From: Baylisascaris procyonis
Lineage: Eukaryota; Nematoda; Chromadorea; Rhabditida; Ascarididae
Reading direction: 5' to 3'
Length of the DNA: 64,000 nucleotides
NCBI GenBank assembly: GCA_037389465.1
Contig: JAZARR010000212.1
Coordinates: 3,676,001-3,740,000 of the forward strand
The number at the start of each line of letters is the position of its first letter. Positions within the stretch are counted from its first letter, which is position 1. This document shows positions 12,501 through 27,057 of this stretch, piece after piece. Below the pieces are notes generated by a model, which saw nothing but the letters and a program-made list of their open reading frames with translations, was not told the DNA's origin and ran no database searches. Position numbers and translations under genes: made by a program.

Positions 12501-15500
12501 TTTTTTTTGAGCTTAGCATATGACATGGATAATTAGGTAATTCTGTTGGAACTATGCACTACTCGAGTATAACTGTTTTAGTGCACAGTTAAAAGTAGTC
12601 AGCAAAAAATGAGCTCATTGCTTACATTTCAACTCTGTGAGTTATTATCGGAGCAGTTTTTTGTGCATTATTATAAGTGGAGCACTAGAAGAGTGAAGAG
12701 ATTACTTGCAGCTTTTGTGAGGGTGATCTGCTAACGGAACTGCAGCAGGTGGACGACCAATGGATTTGGGCTCGTCTCGAGAAGAACGCACAATCTGGCC
12801 TAGTCGCCGTTCACCTAACCATCCCTCTGGTTACTTTAAAACATTTCCCACTTTTCTCACTACTAGTCTTAGTTTGCAATTGTCTGATAAAGCATTTCAT
12901 TGGATATCCTGTTGTGTAGAACGAATGTCATGATGGTTTTATCGTTTTGCAATTCACTGATTGACTCGAATGGATAAATCATCCCGAGTTTTAATATATC
13001 TTGATAGTGTTTAAAAATGAACTTTCTCAATCTTCCTTATTTCCGCACTTCTCTCACCTACTGCTTTTTTTTGCAGCTTATTACCAGCCTGATTAGAAAT
13101 TCGTTTCAATTAGAGGGAATTTTATTGCCAGCTGAAGTGTTTAGTCGTTACACACGTGCTTCAAATTCGTCCCATTTCAAATAAAGTCTCCGCGGGCTAA
13201 AATAACCGAAATGAGAATATTGTTTAAAACGAAAGAGTTATTAGTTATCACTGTATATGCCTAATTTTATTGATGGGTTCTATTAAAAAGTAAAGAAGTA
13301 CCAACGCATATTAATTGGTCGCCAAAATATGCTGGAGCATCGATTAATGGGCATCACCTCCAAGTAGCATCTGACTACTGCATACTGAAAAGGAGAAGGG
13401 TTTAGGGATTACCTCCATCCCCTCGTAAATATCCAAAAAGGTTTCGCCTATCCTTTTAATTTTCTGTTCATTTCGCCCGTCTTGCTGGAGAAATTTCCAG
13501 TTTGTTTCGCTTGCCTTTGCTTACAAATTTTTCTCGATCACTTTGCTCGCCTTATCTCGTTGTAGATCGCACTCTGTTGGCATAGAGCAGGTCATGTGAT
13601 CTTTAGCCGCGAGGGAATGTGAATTGCTGGTGTGCATGCGCTTTGCGTCAAAGATGGCTGCCACGAAGATTTAAATTATTTTCACTTGAAGACCGCATCT
13701 TTCGAAGTGTGTCACACCAATATTGTTGTGTGTTCCTAAGTGGATTGTTTTAGATTATCATAAATTTTAAGTGAATTTCATTAGTTTTGTGAATGAGTGT
13801 AGCTTTCGTTGACGATCGCATTTCTCTTCCACAGCTTTTTCCCATTTCTCAAGTATACTGGCACGTCGATTGATTATACAAGTGATGGTGATAGCCACAT
13901 TATGGAATGAGATTATGTGTCGAAGGCATAAAGTGACGAAGCAGTTGATTTTTGCAGAACGATAAGCGTATATCGCCGGAGGAGTTGCCTTATTTCCACG
14001 AGGGTACCGTCGATGAGTTGGCGCGTCGTCTCAATGCCTGTTAGTGTTAGTCGCTTCTGTGTTTATTGTACACTTCAATAGTTGCTTGTTTACATAACAT
14101 TCACTTCCCCTCTTAATTATGCTCGTACACTTCGGCAAAAACCGAGTTAAGGCTCTTAATTATAGTTGCTAGCTGCTTCTTCATTTGATGCGTAGACGAA
14201 TTCAGCACTATTTCGTTCTTTTGCAGTTGCAGTTGAGTTGGGTTGCATGGCGCATCTCAATAATCGAAAAAAGGCAAGCAATTGGAATAAACAGCAGGAA
14301 TATGGGAGGGATAGAAAATCGAAGCAAAGAAAGGAAATTTACGATTGGAAGAGGCAGCACCATTATGATGATTGTAAACGGAGGGACGTAGTGCATTCGT
14401 ATGTATGAAGAAAGAAATCGTTGTATTGACCATGAAATAAAAAAAATGAAGAAAAATCCACCAGAAAAAAAAATACTTCAGTCACGGTTGAGACAGAGAT
14501 TTCAAAAAAATTGCATTATTTAGGCTATGTTATTTTGGAATCTCAAATTGCGGATATTAAAAAATTGCCCCTTCTTTAGCCAAGAACGGGATGAGAGAGT
14601 ACAGATGTAGCAGACAAAAGGTTGCGGGTGTGGAGACGGAAGGGGAGGGGAAGGAGTCGGGCAAGTGGACTCATTGGTGGTTGCAAATAAAGTTGTAGAT
14701 ATAAAATAGTGAACAATTTGTATAATGAGGAATATTCTTTTATGCATCTGTGCACATTTTTTTCTCACAAAATGCTCTGCTCCAAGGGCTAAGCTATTTT
14801 ATATATAAATGCATATTTCTTGCGTTATTTCAATACCTTCATAATCTAAAGGGGTTACAATCGCAGAATTTGAAGAGTTGGTCTTTTACCATTGTATTTA
14901 TCTTCTGCTATCAATTTGTGACATAGTTTTGCCTACTCGGGTAGTTGAGCGTTTTGCATTTTCGTAGTGTTTTTTGCACTCGGTGAATCTGTCTTGAAGG
15001 TAGACGATCTCAAACACTTATTGCTATGAATCTGTCGCATGTGCTGAGTGATAATAATGTGTGCTGTGTGAATAACAGAAACTCTTTTTGCGGCACGTCT
15101 AGTGTAGTTCAAGTTAGATACTTTTTAGAGGCCATCAAGGTGTCAGCGCTAAGCAGTAATACATGGATTTGCTCTCATTTGAAACTTTTACTGGAATAAA
15201 ATTGCCTGGCAGTGAAGATCGGGGACTTTACTATTAGAGGCAGTTGTGTGTCATATATGATGCAAGGAACTCTTCGAAATTTATTTCTTTGTTGGAGGGG
15301 AGGAGGGGGGAGAGCGATTATTATTTTCAAATCGTTCTCGAATGAACAGTGAAATCATGTTGCTCAGCCTTTTTGGTTGATCTATAAATGAAATGCGAAT
15401 AAAATTTGCAACAAGAAATTGTCACATTACTTTTAATTATGAAGATTGAATAAACCACTCAAGCAGAGCTATACTTGAACGGCATTGAATGTTGTAAAAG

Positions 15501-18500
15501 GTGGACTCACTCCAAATCTGCAACGATTGTTCGTTAGCTAAATCATATTCACTTTGCATGCAACTCATTTCACTATTTAGGGATTAAAATTTTTTGGAAA
15601 GTTTCAGTGAGCATATTTATGTGATGCTGTGTCCGATACGGTCACTGTCATCGAAACGTTGATTTTCGATCCAAATGATTTCAGGTGGTATTGGAAGCTA
15701 TTTGATAAGAACGGCGATGCATCAGAAGAGCGGCTATGCATTAATGGTAAACTCGGGAGAGCGCATTGAAAAGTTTTTGGTTTGTCGACTCGAGAGTGGC
15801 GATTTTGAACTCGGTGGACGTACCTTTGCTACAGTTCCCGACATTATTGATAGGTTTGAATTATTTAATTCATTTCTTTTAAATTTCACTTGAATTTATT
15901 CGTTTTTTTTTTCATTTTACATTGTGGTTTAAAATATTTTACGCAATTTGCTTACGTCTGAGGCTAAAGCACGTTTTCATTCTAAAGTATGAGCATGTCG
16001 ATCGTGTCTTTGTTACATTTTGGTTTCTCCAATTTTAACTCGGCCACCTAGACTTTTACTTTATTTTCTTGTCTAGAATTTTGGCTATATTATCGTAAAT
16101 TCACATCCTTTGACATGATTTTTATTATTCATTGTAAAGCATTTTGCACCTGTTCAATTTTTCTGCGCTCGAACGTTCTTCTTTCACTCTTCACGTATTT
16201 CGTTTTGCAATTGCTTTCGTCTATGGCAGCTGTGCGTTGTGCACATGGGCACTATTATATAAAACAGAGGATCACGGCGCGCAGCAATCGCATTTTTTCA
16301 TAAATTTCTTGCACTTCACTATGTATCCGTTATCTTTACTTTGATAGTTTGACTCTCTGACAGCCTGAATACGAATATGGTTTTATCCAAAAAGAGAAGC
16401 CTCAAGGAGTCTCGTCTTTTTGTCATCTAAAGTATGATATCGACATTGCTTTTTTGCAAGGAGGTTTTTGGAAAGGGAACTGCTCAGCTGGATGTTTATT
16501 TTAAATGTAGGCTTGTATTATTTGCAAAAGAATGATGAGACGTGATAAGAAAATATAGATTTAAGGGGCGAGAGTGGTGGTTTAGTTTGGAATTGTAGAT
16601 ATTCGAGGCGAGAGATCTGTGGAAAGACTAAGTTGGTAAAGGCGGTATTGCCGGCAAAGATCGTCAAGTGGAAGAAACCCGAAGAAATGGCACTCCCAAA
16701 ACTACAACACTTACGAAGCCACAGTTCTTGTCCACACCCAGTTGCCTGTGCGCACGCATTTCGTAAAAGTTAGTTTATTTCTTTACGCAGTTATTGCATC
16801 ATCAGTGATTTGTGGACACCAGTCTTGCAGCGAACGGATTATTCGGACTTCACCATCGCGTGTTGTGTGCGCGGCGTTGATAATATTGCCGTGGATCGGA
16901 TTACTAATTTATCATTTATCATTATCACTTCTTGTAGTAGTAAAACAGAAAGATATAGAGGATTATCAGCTTGCGCGATGAGGTATGACATCCTGCGAGT
17001 ACGCTTTAATGACGAAAATGGGACACACGTCTGTCTGGAACTACGTGTAATAGTTTTTCGGTTCGGATGGACTAGCAAAAAGTGGAAAATTAGTTTTAGT
17101 GAAAAAAAAACAGATGGATTGTCAGAGTTTTATTTTAAGAAAAAGTTTGATCAGATTGGTAGGAAATAAATCTCTGTAGCATTCTGAGCGATGGATTTTC
17201 GTGATTCATGGCTTGAAAACATTGTTATTTTCTGTTGTTTTTCTAAAAAAAAAAAAACTGTTGTGAATCCCTTTATTCATAGTTTTTCATACGGTTTGCA
17301 GAGCGTATTGTAGCGACAGCATGTTGTTGATGCATATGTATAACTATATGTCCAGTGATATTAAGTCAGAAATTGTTGAAGCTAGAGTTATTGAACAAAT
17401 GGGTATGTTCTGCATCGTAGAATGACCTCTTGCACCAGATTTGAGATTGATCCACTCGAAACTGCTTAGAAAATTTGCATTTACAAAGGCATGTTACAAC
17501 GGATCGAGCTCGAAGGAAGATTCTTCTACAGATGTATTCGAGTGATTGGGTGGATTCGAATGTGAACGCATTATTGCACGCGTTCTTGTTATTGCATGTT
17601 GATTGATGATTAAATTGATTGATGTGATCAACAAAACTGCGAAAATGCATATCGTGCCACTGCATATGGCACGCTGTCTCATTTGATGCAACATTGAATA
17701 TATTCTCCAACCATTTGCGCTTCTTTGCTGCGAATCTCATCGTTCCTTTTTTTTCTGAAACTCACCTGATGGGAAAATCTTTCAACTTTGCCAACAGTTA
17801 GCACTATCAGAAATCGTCAGAGGTAATAATTAAAATAAAATGTGTCTCACTCACATTTTATATTTGCACCTTCTCATTTCAATAATAGTCGAATAGATCT
17901 TCCTATCCACTTAATACATCCTTTCTACGAAGCGTACTTCAATGAATATTGTTGGATGAACTCCACTGGAGCATAGTGGCTTCAATAGATACGATTATCT
18001 GATTTGCATGATGTATTTTGTCACAATTTTAGCTTACTTCTTTCAGAAACGCTCTGTTATTAGTTTTTTTTTTTGGGGGGGGGGGACTAGAATTGATAGA
18101 GGTATTTTCAGGTCGATTTTTATTATAAAAAGAAATATAATCGACGCATTTTCAGATAAAGAAGATAAGTGGAAGACTTGTTACGTTATGTTGAGCGACG
18201 TATTGGGTCCCCAGTTGTTTATATTTGAAAGTGAAAAGGTTTACTCACTTTTTCATTTATTGCGTTGCTTTTTTTTTTTTTTTTTAATAAACGAATGGTT
18301 GTAGCAACATTCTTAATAGGTTCGAATTATATTTGCAGCTGCTTTGTCCTGTCGATCTACAATATCGTCAAGGGAGGTGGCACTTATAAGATTTTGTAGG
18401 GAAAGTAGAAGATTTCCAAATGTGCCAAAACGGCGTCACCAAACGCAGAAGAATCTTCAAAAAATGATGACAGACGCTCAGAAAAACTTGTCGAGGTTTT

Positions 18501-21500
18501 GCCCGGGAGGGAAAGGCATTGCTTCCACCTTTTCTCTGCTGAAATTTAGGTATGAGAGGATCATTTCACTTTAGCTGGGAGCCTGGTCGCATGTAAAAGT
18601 ATTAAAGTGGCGCATGAAAAAAAAAGAATAAAGGTAATGGGCAACATTAGGAAATTCATGAAGTCAAAAATACGGCGAAAAAAGATGCCTAAAGATATAG
18701 GTTCCCACAGTTTTTAAGGACAACGGGTCTTTTTTTGCTCACCATTTAGTAGTGAGATAAGGGAAGGGTGGGCGGAGTTGTGGTTATCCAGTGCAGTTTA
18801 AGACCGTTACCGATGTAATCAAGTTTCTTTTTTTTAAGCTGAACATTTTCGAAGAATGGAGGTAGTATTGTCTTAGAAAATACCGCTTATTTAGTTTAGC
18901 AAAGAAAAGAAAATCTGTCAGTTTAATTCGTGCGTTGTTTTTCGATTGCGTATTTTCTGAAAAAATGATAAGTAAAAATTGACTATGTGGAATTGCCCGA
19001 AACTCGACATTCAAATAGGCGAATTTCGGAACTGAAGTTAACTAATTTACTACATTAATAATTTTAAAGTAATTCTAAAGTAATGTATTAGCGCAATGAT
19101 TGCACGGATAAGGGAAACCGTTGTTCAGTCGATTTGTCCCCCCAATTTTTATTGCATCCATCTCCGTATTTGAAAAATTGTTGGGCGAGAGTGCATTGAG
19201 TCTATGCGTTTGTGAATTAAAAGTAAAGCGAGATAGGATATTACAAGTGGAATTCCATTATCTTGAAAACGAAATCATACGTGCAGATATAAAGTACCAA
19301 CGATATTTGTTGTTTGATCGAATAGAATCATCGGTTTAAGATGATGCAAAATACGGTATAAACTGTCACCAGTGAAGAGGCAATGAAATTGTTGCAATGA
19401 GGCAATGATCTGCTAATTGAATTGGTGATTTAAGCGAGCAAAGCCGAAGTTGGTTCTTGATCTATGCTATTGTTTCGTTTATAAAGTGGACGAAAGTGTG
19501 GACGATCGACCGAACTGTCTTCACGTGCAACTGAACAGTTTCGCACCGAGCTCTTCGGCGCATCTCTCGTTCCAAACCGAGGCCGACTTCCTTCATTGGT
19601 TCTGCAACCTGCGCGCTCGTTGCTTTGGTTGTCGCTACTCGGCATCTCCTTTCGCTGTTGTACCCAATCTCAGCGCTATGAACAGCCGACTTTCGACATT
19701 TATTTATATGACCATCGTTGCTTACAGGTTATCATTCTCACTCTTATTTCAAATATTTTTAAATTTATTTCAAACATATTTTTACATGGTTTTTAAATTG
19801 GTTATCAAAGGATGTGAGATATTCATCTCAGTCTTATTTGCCGATGCTTTGTCATATCTATTCAATTTATCGGCAGAAATTTGCTGAACTACTCCATTCG
19901 ACGTGCACCGGAGTGTTATTTTTTGGTAGTGGAAGTTGTGATTCGTTCGTATTTGCTGATTTATCACTATGATCGGTGAATAAACAGCAGTATGATCCCT
20001 AGTTGAAAATTGCTCTCGACTACACTGTTACCCTTGATCGTTGAGGGTGAGATTTTATGGCGTGAACTTCCTTCGTATTTATCGTTTTATTCCATAGGAG
20101 TTCGGGCGCGATACAGAGTCGATGTCAGTTGTATACGGATATGGCTGAGAGCTAGCCAAAAAGAAGATTCAGAATAGGATTGAGCAGAAAGAGGCGTTTC
20201 CAAGCCCGTCTTGGGAATTGCCTTGTTATGTAACTTTAATCTATTGCAGTTTCCCTTTTTTGCTTCTCTTATGTCGTTTGGTTTGTTCTACAGTTTCTGT
20301 TGTTTTATACAGTGTAATGGGTGTTGCAATAATAGATAGTAAAATAAGTAAGCAATTCGTTATCTTGTGAGCGATTTCACTTAATTCAGTGTTGTTGTTA
20401 GGAATCGTCTTTCTTCAACGAAAGAACAGTTTTTCAGTCCTGTTATAAAATAGTTTTTTTCGTTTTCTTTGTCTTCTTGGCTAGACGTTAATCACTAACT
20501 CAACTATTTCCACCCAAGACAACCTTTTTCTCCACAGCAGCGTTCAATCGGCTGTGTATCACAATGTAAACTGCATAGTTTTATACGCAAAATTTTCTCA
20601 CACAGCTTTCTTTTGTTTTTCTATATTTATCTAAGAGTGCAGACAAAAATTTTGTGGCCATAAATACCAAAAACATAAGACGTATGCCAAACGTTTATGA
20701 ATCGAGCCAGAAAAACAAAGTGTGTTATGTTCTACGAAGCACAGGATAACTGCATTTGCTTGATATATAGAGCGTTTCATGTATACTATGCTCCCATATA
20801 GTGCTTACGTGAGCAGCTGTTTTCTCTCTTTTACATAGAATAGGTGGATAATGGCATAAAGCACACATCATCAAATAGCGATGCTTTGAAAGAATTAGGT
20901 GACATTAACAATTTATCGCTGACATATTTCCCTGCGGCACGGTCAAAGACTTCATTGCGCCCTCCTTGACAGCGATATATTTTGCATGTGAAATGTGCCC
21001 TGTGGTTGTTTGTTTGTTTGTTTTTTTTTTTAAATTAACGTTAACATGTGTATCACGATCATATGGTACCCTCTATAATGCCACACTGATGGTGATGAAG
21101 TAGAAGTCTGTCAGCAACATTATTTTCCTTAATCAGGATCAATAAAAGGGGTATCGGGTTATTTTGCAGTGTCTGCAGTGAGCATGGCCATACTTTTTGA
21201 ATACACGCAGTCGTTTATGTGCCAGTAGCCTGTGTCACATGCCCTATTCATTTCTTATAAACATACCGCAGGAACTTTCCAGCGTTTTGGAATTGCAGTT
21301 AAACTTCTCGTTTTCAATGCTGCTCACTTATTGGCCCTATATAACCAAATTTTCTGATCATTTCAAGTGTTTATGGAATTTTTGTATCGTTTATGGATGA
21401 ATGTATTCACCAGTTTAATTCTCCTCCCATGGTTTCGGCTGTTTCGTAGAAACCGCAGAATTAAGTGGTCAGGACACTGGAATTTTGGCCGATCCCCTAA

Positions 21501-24500
21501 TTGCCCAGTATGTGAGATCTTTCAGAAACTTTAATTCATTTGACGTTGATAAAGCTGGTAAATAGCCATCAGTTTTTGAATTATCGCTTATTTGTTGTGA
21601 TATGAATTTCACCTTATTTGTTGGCCACCCTGATTTGTTTTACCTATATTGGAGGCTTCTAGGGAAGTTGCACTTAGTGTGAACGAGCCACTTGCTTCGC
21701 AGTCTTTCTGGATTGTGCTGTTTATAGAACGGTCTCCCAGCATCAGCCTTTTAGAATGCGCTTTCCTAAAAAGGTTTTAGAGCATTATTTGATACGTTGG
21801 AGCACTATCTGTGGGATGTTGATGCTGCTTCATTTCTAGTAAAGCACTCATTTAGGCGATAGGGTTGGAAGGTAACTGCCATTCCTCTTTCTTCTCCTTC
21901 TACCTTCCTGCTCCTTTTCCTTTTCCTTCGAGGATTGTTCCGCTTTTCTCACACATTGGGGTTTTTTGTTTTTATCGTCTGTAGGGAATCCTTTTAAGCC
22001 TTTCTTTAATTGTTCTAAAGTACATGCTGTTTGTGTTTTTTTCATCCTTCTCTATGTTTCACTTGTTTGGTTTCAGCAGTTTTTGTGCATCATTGCTTTT
22101 CAGGGGCGCCGCTTTAAAACCCGACAATGGATATAGCGCCTGTGTGATTGTGAATTCGGTACGTGTGGTACGAACACGACCTGTGGCACCGTCGGCAAAA
22201 AGTTGTGTTTCATTTGAAACTGACTTCCTTATTGAGTAAGTTTTGATCCGCCTTTTAGTCAGCTGATAAATGTACGCGATTATATAATGACCAGAGGCTT
22301 GGATTAACCACTTTTAGAATCGCTAGAAGGAAATAAAAGCATAGAATTGATTTGTTCTTGAAGAAGATCAGGAACGCGTCAATGACACGAAAGCAATTCG
22401 CCTCATACATACAGTCCACAATCTCCCGCACTCAAATATAGATATTTGCTCAGAAAAATTGTTTTGATTTGAGAGTACTTTAGTTTGCCTTGATATGCCG
22501 TCAACGGCATTATTATTTGCAAGGATTTCTTCTTTTTAGGCATCTTCCCGGTGGTCCATGTGGTCTGCAATTGCAACTTTGTTGTCATAATTTACTGAAA
22601 TATCGCCAACCTTTAATCAAAGATACTGTAAAAAGAGGTGAGCATGATTTTTTTTGTGTTTGAATGTTATTCTTCGAGTTTACCGTACGTCTGCGAAAAC
22701 ATCTAGCACTTAAGTCTCAGCATATCGCTTCAGCTGCATAGCGCATTTATTTAACGTTCTCTTTTAATATCACCTTTTTTTTAAATATTACTTTCTCTTT
22801 AATTGTGTGCTTTCATTACGTGCTCCCCTTTACTATTTATTGATCCTAGTTAAGCGCTAGACGTTGTGAATATCGTACACAGGACTTAATGTATTTTTAG
22901 CCTTAAACACTTTGCTGTCTCTGATGTAAATTGATATAAGAAGAGGATTCTTGGAATGTTTTATCTAATTCAGCCTTAAGTGTGAAAGAGATAAGAGAAC
23001 TCTTGGTATATGTTCCATAATGCGGTGTTCTGATTTTTGAATAGCGGGAAGCTACATTGTTTTATGCTTTCTGGATCTCTCATAAACATATTACAGAGTA
23101 GTTGTATTTTTTGTTATAAACAATCACTCCAATTGTTGTCCATTTTTGAATTTCGATAGAAAATGTTACGCACTGTTATGCGAGAGAATTTTTGCCCTGA
23201 AATTGCGGTCCAGTGAAGAGTACTTGAGAATAGTTGTGCACGTGTAACAGCAACATCTGGATAATCGCCATAGATATTGCACAGCTGTGGCAAGCTTTAA
23301 ACTACACCTCGGCATATCGTTACTTTTTAACTTGCCATGTCTTGTTTAAAAGATTTGATGCATACACTTTAATCAATTTCCTTTCGCATCGACGGTCTTT
23401 GTTCACTGTCATGCTAGGCGTTTCGATTCATTCAGAGATCTCGTCAACGTTCACACTACCAGACAATGGGACTAATTTATATGTGTCGGCAGATGATTGC
23501 ACTGAGGGGTTTCTGTTCCGCGCGGCACGTCACCGGCTTGTAGTATTACCCGAGGAGCAATACTCATCGTTCTTTGTCCTTCTCACTTCACGATCGTTCA
23601 TGCTATGCCAGTGGACCGCCTCACAACTTACTGTTTTCAACCGGAAGCATTTCGCAAGACTCCTACTCTCTGTCCTCTTACCAGATCATTCGCTTTTCTT
23701 TTCATTTCTCGACGCCATTCTCGATGCTCAACTTCAAAATGAACGCGGTAAGCCATTTTGGCATCTTCTCGTTTCAGTTACTGCAGCCCGAAATTTTTAG
23801 TGAAATCTTTTGAAGACGTTGGGATGCTGTTGCTTTCTGTTAAGCTTTATTAAATAACAAACTTTTTTTGCTATGCCTAATTCACCGTTGTTGTCTGTGT
23901 TGAGGGGACGGTTTAGTGATGGATTTTTGCTAGAAGTTATTTGCACTTTCATATGACAGAATCTTCGCTTGAAGCCTCACTGTATAATCTAGTCTTGGAC
24001 GGAAGATATTGCTGAACAGCATTAAATCTTGTCTTAACTACATGCCTTAATTATACATCTCTTTCCATCACACCTTTTCTTTATTGAATATTAAACATCC
24101 CCACCCTGCAAGATGTTGATGTTTAGAAGAAACGTTGTTTCGCGGGGATTCGTTTTGCGCGTGCTGCGTATCGACAGCGGTACATATGATCGGGCGTGAC
24201 TTGGTGGTCGAAGAGCTGATCCCTATAGTGCAGCAGCTACACTGTGAAAAGGCACCACCAGTAGATGCCATAGCGTTCGTGCGTCAACTTTCTTGTCTCA
24301 TCTCGAGGCTACCACCTCTTTTTGCCGCCGTCTTCGCGCATGTTGCTGAGGCTTGTCGCCGTCGGTTCCCAAACACTCCACACGCCCCTCGGCGAGCACT
24401 CAGGTACACATGTTTCCTGCTCCTCCTTTTTTATCGTGCTCTACAGGTTTTTGTTGATATGGTCGGTTTATTATTTCTTCCCTCTCATATATTAGTGTCA

Positions 24501-27011
24501 CGGCGGTTGCATTTGTTGCACACTGACTTGTGTAATGAACATTCGTTAATGGCACAAACACACTAGTTAGATTTCTCGTACCACGCGAAATCCGATGTGC
24601 TTCTTTTTATATCTTCTCTTGCCTCTTATGTCGTTTTAGATTTGAAAACATCCATATTTTTGCTGTTATGGCACTGATATGATCTTATGCTTTTAAATGG
24701 GAGAGTGGTCAAACTGTTCACGATACGCTGCTGGGATATGGTTGAGAAATTGATCAGAACGAATCGCTACACTTGACTCTGTCAGTTTGCTCTCTCTTAA
24801 AACTTGCACGCAGCTCGTAATCTGGACTGTTTAGTATGATATTTAATTTCTTTAATTGACGGCAGTTCAGTGAACCAACTAATAAATGCAGATTTATAAG
24901 AAGCAGTCGCGGATTGAGAATAAAAGTTGTTGTGACAACCGTAAGAGGTTAATGAGGGGTTGGTATTTTAGAAAGCATTCACCTCTTCCAATATGCTATT
25001 TTTCATGTAGTGTGTTGAATTGAGTGAATGGCCGTTTCTAATAATTTAATTGCGACCGTTTTGAGTATTTCCAAATGAAACCATTAAAACATATTATTTG
25101 CTTGCAGTGCCTTTCTTATACTACGATTCATCAACCCTATACTGACGTTCTGGAATACCAGCGGTTTGTTGCTTTCAATTACTGTCATTTTTTTGTGTCA
25201 CTGAAACGGTAATGTTGAGGCTTTAGCGAAATGATGTGCTACATGTCAACTGCCGAAGATTAGAGAATTAAAATATTCGTTAAGGTTTTTTCTGCGGTCC
25301 GCTGCTCATAAAATCGTTTCGCTATTCCCGTGGTGTTACTTGAAATTAGCATTAAGGCAGTTGATGGAGAGTTTTCGTGTTTTAGGGGAATTCGCCTAGA
25401 ATTTGTATAAAGAAGTAATAACTTCCAAAATGTATCGAAAGAAGATAGCAGCTCCTCTGTTGTACTCATCTCTTTGCGCTTTTCGTTTAATTGTGTGTTT
25501 TTTTTCCCGAATTTTAGTCGAAATTTGGTGCGCTATTTTGCCGAGTATTTTTTGATCACTATTTTCATTGTTCACACTGGTTTCTTTCGATTTGGATTCA
25601 TGCCAAGTTCTGGCTTAAAATATCAATATTGACTATACACGATAGGATGTGTATTGCAGCGATATTCCCGAACTAGGCGATGAGAATTTTCACTTCGTCG
25701 ATTGGAGACCTAAAATTGCTTGTTTCTAATATTTTTACTAATTTCAAGCTTTATAGCTTTATTTTCGAGTATGGTAACAAATCGTCATGAAAGAAGAAAT
25801 AAAATGTTTTGTTTTCACTTCTTTGGCAGCAAGCAATTGAGATAACAAAAAAAAAAAAAATTGTGTGTTTTAACTTGTATAAAGACTGTTGGGTGATGGG
25901 GACACATGATCGGACTTTTCGCATATATATGAAGATGGAATTGTTGTTTTAGTAATGCTGACATAGAATTTAAAAATTGAAATGCTTGATCGTTGTTCAT
26001 CATTTCGGCGACTAGAGATTGACAATCGAATTGTGGATGGAACGTTAGGTTTTGTCGATTCATTCGTTTCACAGCAGAATTCATCTTCCTCATTGTTTTT
26101 CTTTGAAAATTTTTCGTTCATTTATGCGATTATCGATCGTGGATGAATATGTGAATGTAGTTATAAACGTGTTGTTTTTTTATGATTGCTTCGATTGTTG
26201 TGCTTGCAACGTTCATAGCAATTGCTTTATAGGTGGGCCAGCAAGGGAACTCGCGAAAAGCATTCAAACAGCAGCCAATCAGGCTTCATCTCCTGAATTC
26301 AATGCGGTAATAATTTAACGTTCTATTTTGAATCTAATTTACGTTAAGATATTGTTGTCATTAAATAAAGCAAAATTTTCATGTTAAGCTGAGGCAGTTA
26401 CGAAAACACTATTTTTTCCGATCCGATAACAATTTTTTTAAAAATAAAAATGTTCTTTAAAGCAAATAGAAATGTTCAAACGTCTTTGAATTAAAGTGAA
26501 ATTTATTTGATAAACGAATCGCTTAAAATTGTTTCAATTCTTAGCGGGCGTAAAAATTTGGATGATACACTTCATCGAGGAAGTGAATTTTCGAGCATCA
26601 GACCATTAGATTAGTCTATAGGGCATTCCAGCAAATTGCGTGCCTAAATTCCAGTTACGTCGATTGTGCGTCAACATATTGTATTGCGAACATTTCCGCT
26701 ACGACGCAAATGCCTCGCGAATACATGTTCAAGGAGTAGCGCGGCGGTGCGAAGCGCTCCGAGGCGCAAATTTCGTTTGATGCACGTTTGCGCTATAGAT
26801 TCACTGCAGATGTAATGATTGCGCGCTTCGGCAACGGTGAGAGTGCCAGCAGACGCTCTGCGGAAGTCGCTGCACGAAACTATGACTTTAGATTTCTTAG
26901 TGGCTAACAACTGTTCGTACTTTATGACTTTAGAAGGAACTGATTAAGCCTGGCCAAAAACGGAGTGGATCAACATATCTTGTAAATATAAATAAATAAA
27001 TAAATAAATAA

Positions 27012-27057
<46 letters not shown>

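Noticed and set aside
17366..17740. Minus-strand open frame of 124 codons in a gap-3 intron
   Set aside because: Composition is dominated by Asn, Phe, Cys and His as expected of translated AT-rich DNA. No domain or splice context.
18310..18330. GGTTCGAATTA resembling a tRNA B box
   Set aside because: No A box at the right distance and no cloverleaf could be drawn. No tRNA or rRNA gene was found in the window.
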